From Streptococcus infantis (GTDB lineage: Bacteria; Bacillota; Bacilli; Lactobacillales; Streptococcaceae): a stretch of 64,000 nt of DNA. The translations under genes and the position numbers were made by a program. Of this stretch, positions 1 through 10,376 are shown piece by piece. A model generated the notes under the pieces. The model did no database searches, had not been told where the DNA came from, and was given only the letters and a program-made list of their open reading frames with translations. Location of the stretch: NCBI RefSeq assembly GCF_000960085.1, contig NZ_JYGT01000007.1, forward strand, positions 310,001-374,000, read 5' to 3'. The stretch's first letter is position 1, and each line of letters opens with the position of its first letter.

Positions 1-623
1 TGACTTGCAGGCTCCAATAAAGCTGTATGGAAAGGTCCAGAAACATTTAGAGGAATCAAGCGTTTTGCTCCCGCTTCCTGCAAAAGTTCAACTGCACGAT
101 CTACTGCAGCTACCTCACCACCGATAACAATCTGGCTTGGAGTATTGTAGTTAGCTGGAGTCACAACGCCAAATTGAGAAGCATCTTGACAAGCTTGTTC
201 GATAACTTCAACTGGTGTATTGAGTACAGCTACCATTTTCCCTGATCCTACAGGTACTGCTTCCTCCATATAAGCACCACGTTTTGCAACTAGAGCCACT
301 GCATCTTCGAAATCCAAGGCACCACTAGCTACAAGGGCTGAATATTCTCCAAGAGACAAACCTGCCACCATATCAGGCTGGTAACCTTTTTCCTCTAGAA
401 GTCGGTAAATTGCAACTGAAGTAGCTAAAATAGCTGGTTGCGTGTAGCGAGTCTGGTTTAGCTTCGTTTCATCATTATCAATCAAGTCACGAAGGTCATA
501 TCCTAAGACCTGGCTAGCTTGGTCGATTGTTTCCTTGACGATAGCATATTGGTCGTATAGTTCACGTCCCATTCCAAGGTACTGGGCTCCTTGACCTGCA
601 AATAGAAAGGCTGTTTTAGTCAT
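1..623 (-). CDS. fabD: Malonyl-CoA:ACP transacylase, C-terminal end cut by window edge
   Basis: FabD moves malonyl units from CoA to acyl carrier protein for fatty-acid elongation in the cytoplasm. The visible N-terminal part (about 207 codons) begins MTKTAFLFAGQGAQ, the usual FabD opening. It contains the nucleophile-elbow motif GLSLGE with the active-site serine near residue 90, and a GPFH motif with the catalytic histidine near residue 199. The remaining C-terminal third lies outside the window. The ATG at 623 overlaps the end of fabK by 8 bases, so the two are co-transcribed and probably translationally coupled. Identification is firm. Confidence 0.96.
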   Translation of the reverse strand, partial: MTKTAFLFAGQGAQYLGMGRELYDQYAIVKETIDQASQVLGYDLRDLIDNDETKLNQTRYTQPAILATSVAIYRLLEEKGYQPDMVAGLSLGEYSALVASGALDFEDAVALVAKRGAYMEEAVPVGSGKMVAVLNTPVEVIEQACQDASQFGVVTPANYNTPSQIVIGGEVAAVDRAVELLQEAGAKRLIPLNVSGPFHTALLEPAS

Positions 624-1590
624 TTCTTGTAACTCCTGCCCAACGAGCGGCTTCTTTTTGAATTTTCTTAGCTGCACCATAGTAGATATCTTTTAAGATT
701 TCTTCAACAGTTTCTTCTTTCGATACCAAACCTGCAATCTGACCGGCCATTACTGAACCACCATCCACGTCACCATGGACAACAGCCTTAGCTAAGGCTC
801 CAGCGCCCATTTGTTCAAAGATTTCTAAGTCTGGATTTTCTTGTTTAAAGGCATCTTTTTCAGCTTGCTCGAAATCACGAGTCAATTGGTTTTTGATGGC
901 ACGAACTGCGTGTCCAAAATGTTGTGCTGAAATCGTTGTATCAATATCACGGGCTTTTAAAATCTTAGCTTTATAGTTTGGATGAGCATTAGATTCTTTA
1001 GCAACTACAAAACGAGTTCCTACTTGAACAGCTTCTGCACCAAGCATAAATCCAGCTGCAGCTCCCTCGCCGTCTGCAATACCACCTGCAGCGATAACAG
1101 GAATTGAAACAGCCGCCGCAACTTGGCGAACCAAGGTCATAGTTGTTAATTTACCAATATGTCCGCCGGCTTCCATACCTTCAGCAATGACGGCATCTGC
1201 ACCGATTTTTTCCATGCGTTTAGCCAAAGCTACACTTGGGACTACAGGAATAACGGTAATCCCTGCCTCGTGGAATCGCTCCATGTATTTGCTTGGATTT
1301 CCTGCACCAGTTGTGACTACCTTAACCCCTTCTTCAATAACGAGGTCAACAATATCATCTACAAATGGAGACAGAAGCATAATGTTAACACCAAAAGGTT
1401 TATCTGTTAAAGATTTAATCTTATCGATATTAGCTTTAACAACTTCTTTAGGTGCGTTTCCTCCACCAATGATTCCGAGACCACCAGCTTTTGAAACAGC
1501 TCCAGCCAAATCGCCATCTGCCACCCAGGCCATTCCACCTTGGAAGATAGGATATTTAATATTTAATAGTTCAGTGATACGTGTTTTCAT
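616..1590 (-). CDS. fabK: Enoyl-ACP reductase II (FMN-dependent)
   Basis: FabK performs the last, NAD(P)H-dependent reduction of the fatty-acid elongation cycle. It is the flavoprotein that replaces FabI in many streptococci and is naturally insensitive to triclosan. The 324-residue protein has the nitronate monooxygenase/FabK TIM-barrel pattern: an N-terminal YPIFQGGMAW, a central AEGMEAGGHIG, then IPVIAAGGIADG and GAEAVQVGTRF, which form the FMN phosphate-binding region. It sits between acpP and fabD. A GGAGG-type ribosome site precedes the ATG. Its own promoter region carries a FabT box, so it is expected to be repressed when exogenous acyl chains are available. Confidence 0.96.
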   Translation of the reverse strand: MKTRITELLNIKYPIFQGGMAWVADGDLAGAVSKAGGLGIIGGGNAPKEVVKANIDKIKSLTDKPFGVNIMLLSPFVDDIVDLVIEEGVKVVTTGAGNPSKYMERFHEAGITVIPVVPSVALAKRMEKIGADAVIAEGMEAGGHIGKLTTMTLVRQVAAAVSIPVIAAGGIADGEGAAAGFMLGAEAVQVGTRFVVAKESNAHPNYKAKILKARDIDTTISAQHFGHAVRAIKNQLTRDFEQAEKDAFKQENPDLEIFEQMGAGALAKAVVHGDVDGGSVMAGQIAGLVSKEETVEEILKDIYYGAAKKIQKEAARWAGVTRND

Positions 1591-1630
1591 ATTGCCTCCA
1601 TAAGTCTTGCTTACGTAATAGTTCGACTTT

Positions 1631-1652
1631 ATTATAATTTGACGGTCAAACT
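1631..1652 (-). promoter_or_regulatory. fabK promoter -10 with overlapping FabT box
   Basis: On the minus strand a TATAAT hexamer lies at 1636-1631. Immediately upstream is the palindrome AGTTTGACCGTCAAATT (1652-1636), which fits the known FabT operator (AnTTTGAnnnTCAAAnT type). The box sits between the -35 and -10 regions; the -35 itself is poor. This matches the streptococcal arrangement in which FabT represses fabK and the downstream fab genes. Confidence 0.8.
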
Positions 1653-1706
1653 ATTACCTAAACAAGAGGGAGCGGGTCTCCCCTACTCCTTCTTTATTTA
1701 TTCTAA

Positions 1707-1931
1707 TTATTTTGTTTGCTCTTCAACGTAAGCAACCAAGTCGCCAACTGTTTTCAAGTTGTCTTCTGCTTCGATTTGGATATCAAAAGCGTCTTCGATT
1801 TCAGAGATTACTTGGAACAAGTCCAATGAATCTGCATCCAAATCATCAAAAGTAGATTCAAGTGTTACTTCTGATGCATCTTTTCCAAGTTCTTCAACGA
1901 TAATTTCTTGTACTTTTTCAAATACTGCCAT
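1707..1931 (-). CDS. acpP: Acyl carrier protein
   Basis: A 74-residue acidic protein with the ACP signature DADSLDL. Ser35 is the expected attachment site for 4'-phosphopantetheine. It carries growing acyl chains between the Fab enzymes and, in streptococci, acyl-ACP also acts as the co-repressor of FabT. It lies between fabH and fabK on the minus strand. A 116-base gap containing the FabT-box promoter separates it from fabK. Its length and four-helix pattern are typical of the family. Confidence 0.97.
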   Translation of the reverse strand: MAVFEKVQEIIVEELGKDASEVTLESTFDDLDADSLDLFQVISEIEDAFDIQIEAEDNLKTVGDLVAYVEEQTK

Positions 1932-1989
1932 GATAGACTCCTTTAAAATAAATAGTTTTTTTATAACAATGTGATCACCACATGATTAC

Positions 1990-2964
1990 CTAAATTGTAA
2001 CAATAAGTGTGCCCCATGTCAAACCTCCACCGAAACCTGACAAGAGAATTTTTTGGCTACCATCTAAATTGATGAGCCCTTCTTCTACACACTCAGAAAG
2101 TAAAATCGGGATACTTGCCGCACTGGTATTTCCATACTTCATCATATTAGCAGGAAGTTTGTCACGATCGACACCGATTTTTCTAGCCATCTTATCTAAA
2201 ATTCGAATATTAGCTTGATGAAGCAAGAGATAATCGAGTTCATCTGCTGATATTGGACTTTTTTCGATGGTCTGTTTAATAGATTTAGCCACGTCTCGAA
2301 TTGCAAAGTCAAAAACTGCTCTCCCATCCATTTTCAAGAAAACATCTGGTTCTTCTTGAATCGAAAATGGTGAAATCAATCCTGTCTGTCCATAAGTGAG
2401 ACACTCACCACGAGAACCATCGCTATTGAGACTTTCAGCTAAGAAATGTTTTTGGTCACTTGCCTCAAGTAGTACACCACCAGCTCCATCTCCAAACAAG
2501 ACAGCTGTTGAGCGGTCAGACCAATCCAAAGATTTTGACATGGTCTCACTACCGATAACCAGACCCTTGCTATATGTTCCTGAAGAAATGAACTTTTCTG
2601 CAGTTGATAGGGCAAAAACAAATCCACTGCAAGCGGCTGTTAAATCATAGGCAAAAGCCTTATGAGCGCCAATCTTTGCCTGAACACGAGCTGCGGTTGA
2701 TGGCATCATCGAGTCAGGTGTCATAGTAGCAAGAATAATAAAATCTAGCTCTTCAGCAGAAATCCCTGCCTTGTCTATAAGTTGCTTTGCAACCTCTGTA
2801 GCCAAATCTCCTGTTGATTCTGTTTTAGAAATATGACGTTCTTTAATCCCTGTCCGACTTGAGATCCATTCATCACTCGTATCCATGACCTGAGCCAAGT
2901 CTTCGTTAGTGATAATCTGCTCTGGAGCATAATGAGCGACCTGGCTTATTTTTGCAAAAGCCAT
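1990..2964 (-). CDS. fabH: 3-oxoacyl-ACP synthase III
   Basis: FabH condenses acetyl-CoA with malonyl-ACP to start fatty-acid synthesis. The 324-residue sequence has the thiolase-fold triad: Cys112 in AACSGF, a histidine in LLLHQAN (about residue 249) and an asparagine in GNTSAAS (about 279). The C-terminal GFGGGLTWG loop is also present. Its ATG overlaps the stop codon of fabT, so regulator and enzyme are translated from one message. Identification is firm. Confidence 0.97.
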   Translation of the reverse strand: MAFAKISQVAHYAPEQIITNEDLAQVMDTSDEWISSRTGIKERHISKTESTGDLATEVAKQLIDKAGISAEELDFIILATMTPDSMMPSTAARVQAKIGAHKAFAYDLTAACSGFVFALSTAEKFISSGTYSKGLVIGSETMSKSLDWSDRSTAVLFGDGAGGVLLEASDQKHFLAESLNSDGSRGECLTYGQTGLISPFSIQEEPDVFLKMDGRAVFDFAIRDVAKSIKQTIEKSPISADELDYLLLHQANIRILDKMARKIGVDRDKLPANMMKYGNTSAASIPILLSECVEEGLINLDGSQKILLSGFGGGLTWGTLIVTI

Positions 2965-3398
2965 TACTTCAAATCCTCCAAAAAGTGATAAAGATTAGTC
3001 AACCCTTTTCCCATAACTTCAATCTCTTCAGGACTCATGCCCTCGATAATTCTTTCGACCATGGCCTTATGGAAACGTTTATGAAGACGATGAACGAGGC
3101 GACCTTTCTTTGTCAAATGCAGATGTACTACACGACGATCTTGATCTGAACGGATACGTTCGATGTATCCTTTTCGTTCCAAATTATTTAAACTCGTTGT
3201 CACAGTCCCTAGAGTTACCATCAACTCTTTGGACACCTGACTTGGAGTCACTTCTGGATACTTACCGATAACATCAATCGTGTGCATTTCTTTGATAGAG
3301 ATGTCTTTGAAACGACTACCTCGCAAACTTACTTCCTCGATTACTAGGACGTTGTTAAAAATTGATGTTAAATAGTCATTGACTTGTTGGTAGTCCAT
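2964..3398 (-). CDS. fabT: MarR-family repressor of fatty-acid synthesis FabT
   Basis: A 144-residue MarR-family winged-helix regulator that represses the fab genes when loaded with long-chain acyl-ACP. Visible features are the recognition-helix region [18 protein letters not shown] and the wing [16 protein letters not shown]. The start is placed at the ATG encoding MDYQQ because a strong GGAGGGAAGAG ribosome site lies just upstream; a longer in-frame extension would bury that site. It is the first gene of fabT-fabH and has its own promoter and FabT box, implying autoregulation. Confidence 0.95.
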   Translation of the reverse strand: MDYQQVNDYLTSIFNNVLVIEEVSLRGSRFKDISIKEMHTIDVIGKYPEVTPSQVSKELMVTLGTVTTSLNNLERKGYIERIRSDQDRRVVHLHLTKKGRLVHRLHKRFHKAMVERIIEGMSPEEIEVMGKGLTNLYHFLEDLK

Positions 3399-3424
3399 TT
3401 CTCTTCCCTCCTTTACCAAAAAAA

Positions 3425-3441
3425 AGTTTAATAATCAAAAC
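3425..3441 (-). promoter_or_regulatory. FabT box in the fabT leader
   Basis: The minus strand reads GTTTTGATTATTAAACT, a close match to the FabT operator. It lies just downstream of the fabT -10 box, around the expected transcription start, where a bound repressor would block initiation. Autoregulation is inferred from position and from what is known of FabT. Confidence 0.72.
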
Positions 3442-3454
3442 ATTTGACAAGAAA

Positions 3455-3483
3455 AGTATATCAAACTTCAAAGAATAGTGCAA
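3455..3483 (-). promoter_or_regulatory. fabT promoter
   Basis: On the minus strand TTGCAC (3483-3478), a 17-base spacer, then TATACT (3460-3455). This is a good sigma-A promoter driving fabT-fabH. Confidence 0.75.
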
Positions 3484-3490
3484 GTATTTT

Positions 3491-4282
3491 TTATTTCCCG
3501 ACAAATTTTGGACGTCTTCTTTCAGAATGTGCCCGAACACCTTCTTTAAAATCTTCCGTATAGGATAGTGATTTTTGTAGCTCCAATTCAAGTTGGGCGT
3601 ATTCATGCCACCGCTTGAACTCACTCTCCCAAACAAGCTTCTTAATTGCTGCATAAGAATTTGAAGAACCACGTCTCAACTTCTTCAACAATTGTTCTCT
3701 TGTTTTTTCTAATTGTTCACTAGTACATAGACGATATAGAGCTCCTGCCTCCATTGCTTTTTCAGCAGTGAAAGCTTCACCTGTCATAGCTAATTGAGTT
3801 GCTCTAGTTGCACCGAGCGATCTTGTCAGTAAGAATAACCCGCCTGCGTCAGGAGCCAATCCTACACCTACAAAAGCCTGGATAAATTTAGACTTGTCAG
3901 ATGCGATACAAAAATCAACTGCCAAGGCCATATTGGCTGCAGCTCCAGCAACTGCTCCATCCACCTCCATGATAACAGGTTTAGGAATCTGTTTAATCTT
4001 ATAAGAAATAGTATTGACCAATTCAGCAATTCGAGTTAAGGAAGCAATATCATCCTCATCAACGGCACGTTTCATTTCAACTAAATCTCCACCGACAGAA
4101 AACACCTTACCAGCAGCATTGATTAGAATAAATGAAACTGAATCATCTTTTTCAGCTAATTCCAGTACTTCTAAAATTTCTTCACACATAGGAATATGGA
4201 AACCATTTGCCACCTCGGGACGATTTAATGTAATCACCGCTAAATCGTCTTGAATTTGAAAGATAATATGATTCATAGTCAC
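3491..4282 (-). CDS. fabM: Trans-2, cis-3-decenoyl-ACP isomerase (unsaturated fatty acids)
   Basis: A 263-residue crotonase-fold protein. In streptococci the gene at this place, directly upstream of fabT, is FabM, which isomerises trans-2-decenoyl-ACP to the cis-3 form and so creates the double bond of unsaturated fatty acids. Crotonase features are present: [10 protein letters not shown] near the N terminus, the first oxyanion-hole region VFSVGGDL, and [17 protein letters not shown]. The ATG at 4282 is chosen because AAAGGAG lies 5 bases upstream; a second ATG two codons later is possible. The name rests on family plus synteny; other crotonases look similar. Confidence 0.88.
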   Translation of the reverse strand: MTMNHIIFQIQDDLAVITLNRPEVANGFHIPMCEEILEVLELAEKDDSVSFILINAAGKVFSVGGDLVEMKRAVDEDDIASLTRIAELVNTISYKIKQIPKPVIMEVDGAVAGAAANMALAVDFCIASDKSKFIQAFVGVGLAPDAGGLFLLTRSLGATRATQLAMTGEAFTAEKAMEAGALYRLCTSEQLEKTREQLLKKLRRGSSNSYAAIKKLVWESEFKRWHEYAQLELELQKSLSYTEDFKEGVRAHSERRRPKFVGK

Positions 4283-4323
4283 TCCTTTAATTTAAAAAGC
4301 TGATTAAATTATTTTATCTTCAA

Positions 4324-4352
4324 AGTATATCTTTTTATTTCTATTTACACAA
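4324..4352 (-). promoter_or_regulatory. fabM promoter
   Basis: Minus strand TTGTGT (4352-4347), 17-base spacer, TATACT (4329-4324), 42 bases from the fabM start. No FabT-like palindrome is visible around it, so control may differ from the rest of the cluster. Confidence 0.6.
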
Positions 4353-4450
4353 GCAAAAATCGATTAAAAGTGTATCAGCCGATTTCGAAAGAAAAGTTTC
4401 TAACCTTATGGATACAGCTCTCTTATAAGATAACCCTTTCGTATTCCAGA

Positions 4451-4479
4451 TTGAAAAAAGCCCTTCTTTCTGCTATAAT
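4451..4479 (+). promoter_or_regulatory. lysC promoter
   Basis: TTGAAA (4451-4456), a 17-base spacer ending in TGC, then TATAAT (4474-4479): an extended -10 sigma-A promoter 28 bases upstream of the lysC start. Confidence 0.75.
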
Positions 4480-4507
4480 CGTATAAAATACTAACTGAGG
4501 AGTTCTT

Positions 4508-5872
4508 ATGAAGGTTGTAAAATTTGGAGGAAGTTCACTTGCCTCTGCTAGTCAATTAGAAAAAGTTTTAAATATTGTCAAAAGTGACCCAGAACGTCGT
4601 TTTGTGGTTGTATCTGCCCCTGGTAAACGCAATTCTGAAGATACTAAAGTTACAGATGCCTTGATTAAATACTACCGCGACTATGTAGCTGGAAATGATA
4701 TTAGCAAAAGCCAGAACTGGATTATTGATCGCTATGCTGCTATGGTTAGTGAATTAGATCTTAAACCAGCCGTTTTAGATAAAATTTCAAAAAGCATTCG
4801 CTCTCTAGCTACTCTTCCAATTGAAGATAATAAGTTTCTCTATGATACCTTTCTAGCAGCTGGAGAAAATAACAATGCCAAGTTGATTGCAGCCTACTTT
4901 AACCAAAATGGCTTGGAGGCGCGTTATGTTCATCCTAGAGAAGCTGGTATCGTTGTTACGAGCGAACCTGGAAATGCACGTATCATTCCTTCAAGCTATG
5001 ATAAAATCGAGGAACTCAATAACGGTACAGAAGTCCTTGTTATTCCTGGATTCTTCGGTGTCACAAAAGAAAATCAAATCTGTACCTTCTCCCGTGGAGG
5101 ATCTGATATCACAGGTTCTATCATTGCTGCTGGTGTTAAAGCAGACCTTTACGAGAACTTTACTGATGTTAATGGGATTTTTGCGGCTCACCCTGGTATT
5201 ATTCACAAACCACACTCAATTCCTGAATTGACTTACCGTGAAATGCGTGAATTGGCCTATGCAGGATTCTCAGTGCTCCATGACGAAGCTCTCTTGCCTG
5301 CCTATCGCGGGAAAATTCCTTTGGTTATCAAGAACACCAATAACCCTGACCATCCCGGAACTCGTATCGTACTACAACATAGTAGCGATAAATTCCCAGT
5401 AGTAGGAATCGCAGGTGACTCTGGCTTTGTCAGCATCAATATGTCTAAGTACCTTATGAACCGTGAAATCGGGTTTGGTCGTAAAGTTCTTCAAATCCTT
5501 GAAGACTTAAATATCGGTTGGGAACATATGCCAACTGGTATCGATGACTTGTCAATCATTTTACGTTCACGGGAATTGACTCCTATCAAAGAAGAAGAAA
5601 TTCTTCGTCAACTTGTTCAAAAAGCAGAGGTAGACCACGCTGAAATTGAACATGATCTCTCAATCATTATGATCGTTGGTGAGAAGATGAAGCGTCATAT
5701 CGGGGTAACTGCTACTGCTACTCGCGCCTTGTCTGAAAATAATATCAACATCCAAATGATGTCCCAAGGGTCTAGCGAAGTTTCTATCATGTTCGTTGTC
5801 CACAAAGACCAAGAGAAAGCAGCCATCAAGGCTCTTTACCAGGCATTTTTTGGTGAAAGTAAGGAAGACTAA
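4508..5872 (+). CDS. lysC: Aspartate kinase
   Basis: Phosphorylates aspartate, the first step towards lysine/diaminopimelate, threonine and methionine. The 454-residue monofunctional enzyme starts with the kinase motif KFGGSSLAS and has the aspartate-binding/ATP region FSRGGSDITGS. Two ACT regulatory domains lie at roughly residues 300-450 (VVGIAGDSGFVSINM and IMIVGEKMKRHIGV). The start follows TGAGGAG closely. It shares a transcript with the DUF956 gene only two bases downstream. No leader peptide or riboswitch is visible upstream. Confidence 0.95.
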   Translation: MKVVKFGGSSLASASQLEKVLNIVKSDPERRFVVVSAPGKRNSEDTKVTDALIKYYRDYVAGNDISKSQNWIIDRYAAMVSELDLKPAVLDKISKSIRSLATLPIEDNKFLYDTFLAAGENNNAKLIAAYFNQNGLEARYVHPREAGIVVTSEPGNARIIPSSYDKIEELNNGTEVLVIPGFFGVTKENQICTFSRGGSDITGSIIAAGVKADLYENFTDVNGIFAAHPGIIHKPHSIPELTYREMRELAYAGFSVLHDEALLPAYRGKIPLVIKNTNNPDHPGTRIVLQHSSDKFPVVGIAGDSGFVSINMSKYLMNREIGFGRKVLQILEDLNIGWEHMPTGIDDLSIILRSRELTPIKEEEILRQLVQKAEVDHAEIEHDLSIIMIVGEKMKRHIGVTATATRALSENNINIQMMSQGSSEVSIMFVVHKDQEKAAIKALYQAFFGESKED

Positions 5873-5874
5873 AG

Positions 5875-6246
5875 ATGGCACAATCTCTTAACAAAGTCGT
5901 TGACCTACAAACTACTGGAACCTCCTATCTTTCCATTTCAGGAAAGGTTGGAAAATTTCTGGTTGGAGATCAGGCTTTAGAATTTTACGCAGACCGTAAT
6001 GTTGAGGATTACATTCAGATTCCATGGTCCAGCGTTCATCAAATCGGAGCCAATGTCTCTAGGCGCAAGGTCAGTCGTCATTTCGAAGTCTTCACTGACC
6101 AAGGAAAATTCCTCTTTGCCTCAAAAGACTCTGGAAAAATTCTTAAAATTGCTCGTGAAAAGCTAGGCAATGACAAGGTTGTCAAGCTTCCAACCTTAAT
6201 CCAAATCATTGGACGTAAAATCAAAAATCTATTTGCAAAAAAATAG
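5875..6246 (+). CDS. DUF956 family protein
   Basis: A 123-residue soluble protein of the DUF956 family. Members often lie next to the mannose-type PTS (ManLMN) and have been called ManO, but no PTS gene is near here. The first 100 residues look like a small beta-rich domain (GKVGKFLVGDQALEFY, WSSVHQIGANVSRR, FASKDSGKILKI). The last 25 residues are very basic (GRKIKNLFAKK). It starts two bases after lysC and stops about 10 bases before the -10 box that drives serS. Function unknown. Confidence 0.8.
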   Translation: MAQSLNKVVDLQTTGTSYLSISGKVGKFLVGDQALEFYADRNVEDYIQIPWSSVHQIGANVSRRKVSRHFEVFTDQGKFLFASKDSGKILKIAREKLGNDKVVKLPTLIQIIGRKIKNLFAKK

Positions 6247-6261
6247 AAACTTTAGTATAAT
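6232..6261 (+). promoter_or_regulatory. serS/T-box promoter
   Basis: TTTGCA (6232-6237), an 18-base spacer, TATAAT (6256-6261). It overlaps the stop of the preceding gene and begins the T-box leader. Confidence 0.6.
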
Positions 6262-6267
6262 CATAGA

Positions 6268-6446
6268 AACGGATAAGTAGGTTAAGTTGATCTTTCAGAA
6301 AGTCTGCGGGTGCTGTGAGCAGATAGAAAACTTAATTGAAATTCTACCGTTGTTGCAAACTAAATACAGAATCAAGTGCACACCTGTGAAGTTGGATGGA
6401 ACCGTGGCCCTGCCACTCCAACGCTTTGTCGGGTGTGCTTTTTTCA
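6268..6446 (+). promoter_or_regulatory. T-box riboswitch controlling serS
   Basis: A structured leader between the promoter and serS. It has the Stem I AGTA-type motif (GGATAAGTAG), a GGTGCTGTGAG loop and a specifier region GAAATTCTACC in which TCT (serine) is the likely specifier codon. The conserved T-box sequence GTTGGATGGAACCGTG pairs its GTTGG with CCAAC downstream to form the antiterminator. The competing terminator pairs GCACACC (6379-6385) with GGGTGTGC (6431-6438), followed by a run of T. Uncharged tRNA-Ser should stabilise the antiterminator and let serS be transcribed. Confidence 0.9.
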
Positions 6447-6459
6447 TAAAGGAGTTTAT

Positions 6460-7734
6460 ATGTTAGATATCAAACGTATTCGTACAGACTTTGATGCTGT
6501 CGCAGAAAAACTAGCTACACGTGGTGTAGATGCTGCTATCTTGAACGAGATGAAAGAAATCGATGCCAAACGACGTGACATCTTGGTTAAGGTTGAAACC
6601 CTCAAGGCTGAACGTAACACAGTTTCTGCTGAGATTGCACAAGCTAAACGTAACAAGGAAAATGCAGACGACAAGATTGCAGCTATGCAAACCCTCTCTG
6701 CCGAAGTAAAAGCTCTGGATGCTGAATTGGCAGAAATCGATGCTAAATTAACAGAATTCACTACTACTCTTCCAAATATCCCAGCTGACAGTGTTCCTAT
6801 TGGAGCAGACGAAGATGATAACGTAGAAGTTCGCCGTTGGGGAACTCCTCGTGAGTTTGACTTTGAACCAAAAGCTCACTGGGATCTTGGTGAAGATCTT
6901 GATATTCTGGACTGGGAACGTGGTGGAAAAGTTACTGGAGCTCGTTTCCTCTTCTATAAGGGCCTCGGAGCTCGCTTGGAACGTGCTATTTACAACTTTA
7001 TGCTAGATGAACATGGTAAAGAAGGTTATACAGAAGTCATCACACCTTACATAGTCAACCATGATTCTATGTTTGGTACCGGACAATATCCAAAATTCAA
7101 GGAAGATACTTTTGAACTCAGCGATACCAACTTTGTCTTAATTCCAACCGCTGAAGTACCTTTAACTAACTACTACCGTGATGAAATCATCGATGGCAAA
7201 GATCTACCAATCTACTTTACTGCCATGAGCCCATCTTTCCGTTCAGAGGCTGGTTCTGCTGGTCGTGATACTCGTGGCTTGATCCGTTTGCACCAATTCC
7301 ACAAGGTTGAAATGGTGAAATTTGCCAAGCCTGAAGAATCATACGAAGAACTAGAAAAGATGACAGCCAACGCTGAAAACATCCTTCAAAAACTCAACTT
7401 GCCATACCGTGTAGTTGCTCTCTCTACTGGAGATATGGGCTTCTCAGCTGCCAAGACTTACGACTTGGAAGTTTGGATTCCAGCACAAAATACTTACCGT
7501 GAAATCTCAAGCTGTTCAAATACAGAAGATTTCCAAGCACGTCGTGCGCAAATCCGTTACCGTGATGAAGCCGATGGTAAGGTTAAACTTCTCCACACCT
7601 TGAACGGTTCTGGACTTGCTGTTGGACGTACCGTTGCTGCTATTCTTGAAAACTATCAAAACGAAGATGGTACTGTTACTATTCCTGAAGTCCTTCGTCC
7701 ATACATGGGTGGAGCTGAAGTTATCAAACCTTAA
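6460..7734 (+). CDS. serS: Seryl-tRNA synthetase
   Basis: Charges tRNA-Ser with serine. The 424-residue class II synthetase has a long N-terminal antiparallel coiled coil (about residues 30-100, rich in K/E/A heptads) that grips the tRNA long arm. The catalytic domain carries motif 2 ([21 protein letters not shown]) and motif 3 ([15 protein letters not shown]). The start is the ATG preceded by AAAGGAG at 6449-6454. An upstream in-frame extension would run through the T-box terminator and is not real. Confidence 0.97.
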   Translation: MLDIKRIRTDFDAVAEKLATRGVDAAILNEMKEIDAKRRDILVKVETLKAERNTVSAEIAQAKRNKENADDKIAAMQTLSAEVKALDAELAEIDAKLTEFTTTLPNIPADSVPIGADEDDNVEVRRWGTPREFDFEPKAHWDLGEDLDILDWERGGKVTGARFLFYKGLGARLERAIYNFMLDEHGKEGYTEVITPYIVNHDSMFGTGQYPKFKEDTFELSDTNFVLIPTAEVPLTNYYRDEIIDGKDLPIYFTAMSPSFRSEAGSAGRDTRGLIRLHQFHKVEMVKFAKPEESYEELEKMTANAENILQKLNLPYRVVALSTGDMGFSAAKTYDLEVWIPAQNTYREISSCSNTEDFQARRAQIRYRDEADGKVKLLHTLNGSGLAVGRTVAAILENYQNEDGTVTIPEVLRPYMGGAEVIKP

Positions 7735-7745
7735 CATTTTCAGAT

Positions 7746-7776
7746 AAAAAAAGAGGAAGCTGAGCTCCCTCTTTTT
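7746..7776. terminator. serS terminator (bidirectional)
   Basis: AAAAAGAGG and CCTCTTTTT arms around a short loop just after the serS stop; T-runs on both strands. Confidence 0.75.
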
Positions 7777-7790
7777 AAGTGATTCAAAAG

Positions 7791-7824
7791 AAACAGGTAG
7801 AAATTATGATTTCTACCTGTTTTT
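7791..7824 (-). terminator. groEL terminator
   Basis: Perfect AACAGGTAGAAA/TTTCTACCTGTT stem with a short loop between groEL and serS. On the minus strand it is followed by TTTCTTTT. Confidence 0.75.
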
Positions 7825-7829
7825 ATTTA

Positions 7830-9749
<1,920 letters not shown>

Positions 9750-9778
9750 CTGCTTTCCTCCATAAGATAATCATATTA

Positions 9779-9805
9779 TTAGCACTCTTAACGCGCGAGT
9801 GCTAA
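9779..9805. promoter_or_regulatory. CIRCE operator of groESL
   Basis: Perfect TTAGCACTC-N9-GAGTGCTAA inverted repeat, the HrcA binding site. It lies between the promoter and the groES start. The hrcA gene itself is in this window. Confidence 0.97.
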
Positions 9806-9816
9806 TCTATAGTTCT

Positions 9817-9844
9817 ATTGTATCACTTAGTCAGAAATAGTCAA
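9817..9844 (-). promoter_or_regulatory. groESL promoter
   Basis: Minus strand TTGACT (9844-9839), 16-base spacer, TACAAT (9822-9817), directly upstream of CIRCE. Confidence 0.75.
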
Positions 9845-9870
9845 GAAAAAAAGCTGATTTATAGCATAAA

Positions 9871-9899
9871 AAAGAGTCTGAGAAAGCTCTCAAACTCTT
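9871..9899 (-). terminator. ssbB terminator
   Basis: Minus strand AAGAGTTTGAGA/TCTCAGACTCTT stem followed by TTTTTT, just downstream of the ssbB stop. Confidence 0.75.
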
Positions 9900-9905
9900 A
9901 TAAGA

Positions 9906-10301
9906 TTAGAAGGGAAGTTCCTCCTCTTCCAAAACCAAATCTGCCAAGTCTTGACCAGCATTATTTTCACGCATCGCACGTTGGGCGCGACTTTCCAAAA
10001 GTTGGAAGCCTGTGGCGAGAACTTCAGTCACATAGTTGGTCTGACCATTTTTCTCAAACTTACGAGTACGAAGCTCCCCATCGACAGAAATGAGACTGCC
10101 TTTAGTCGCGTAGCTAGACAAGGTTTCAGCCAATTTCCCCCAGACCACAAAATTGATGAAGTCCGCTTCACGTTCCCCGTTTTGATCCTTAAAACGACGG
10201 TTAATGGCAATCGTCGCACGAGCTACAGACTTGTCATTGTTGGTTTTGTGCAATTCTGGCGTTGCCACAATTCTTCCAATAAGAATAACTTTATTATACA
10301 T
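9906..10301 (-). CDS. ssbB: Competence-type single-stranded DNA-binding protein
   Basis: A 131-residue OB-fold SSB that begins MYNKVILIGRIV and ends with the acidic tail EEELPF, which recruits partner proteins. It is shorter than the house-keeping SsbA (about 155-160 residues) because the linker is reduced. The gene next to groES in pneumococcus is the competence-induced ssbB (cilA), which protects incoming transforming DNA. A cin-box at 10322-10329 supports the same role here. The paralogue ssbA is not in the window. Confidence 0.92.
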   Translation of the reverse strand: MYNKVILIGRIVATPELHKTNNDKSVARATIAINRRFKDQNGEREADFINFVVWGKLAETLSSYATKGSLISVDGELRTRKFEKNGQTNYVTEVLATGFQLLESRAQRAMRENNAGQDLADLVLEEEELPF

Positions 10302-10321
10302 TTTTCATCCTCCTACTTATC

Positions 10322-10329
10322 TATTCGAA
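10322..10329 (-). promoter_or_regulatory. ssbB: cin-box (ComX/SigX promoter) of ssbB
   Basis: Minus strand TTCGAATA, 7 of 8 matches to the competence sigma-X element TACGAATA, 20 bases before the ssbB ATG. It is preceded by a T-rich stretch as is usual for such promoters; here the T-run is also the U-tract of the upstream gene's terminator. A good AGGAGGA ribosome site lies between it and the ATG. Confidence 0.8.
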
Positions 10330-10336
10330 GGAAATC

Positions 10337-10366
10337 AAAAAAAGTTACAACATTTGTAACTTTTTT
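10337..10366 (-). terminator. Terminator after the SDR gene
   Basis: AAAAAAGTTACAA and TTGTAACTTTTTT arms around a 3-base loop; strong T-run on the minus strand. It separates the SDR gene from the cin-box of ssbB. Confidence 0.8.
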
Positions 10367-10376
10367 AAAAATAATA

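Noticed and set aside
6376-6459. In-frame N-terminal extension of serS (MHTCEVGWN...)
   Set aside because: It would be translated from the T-box antiterminator/terminator; the true start has its own AAAGGAG at 6449-6454.
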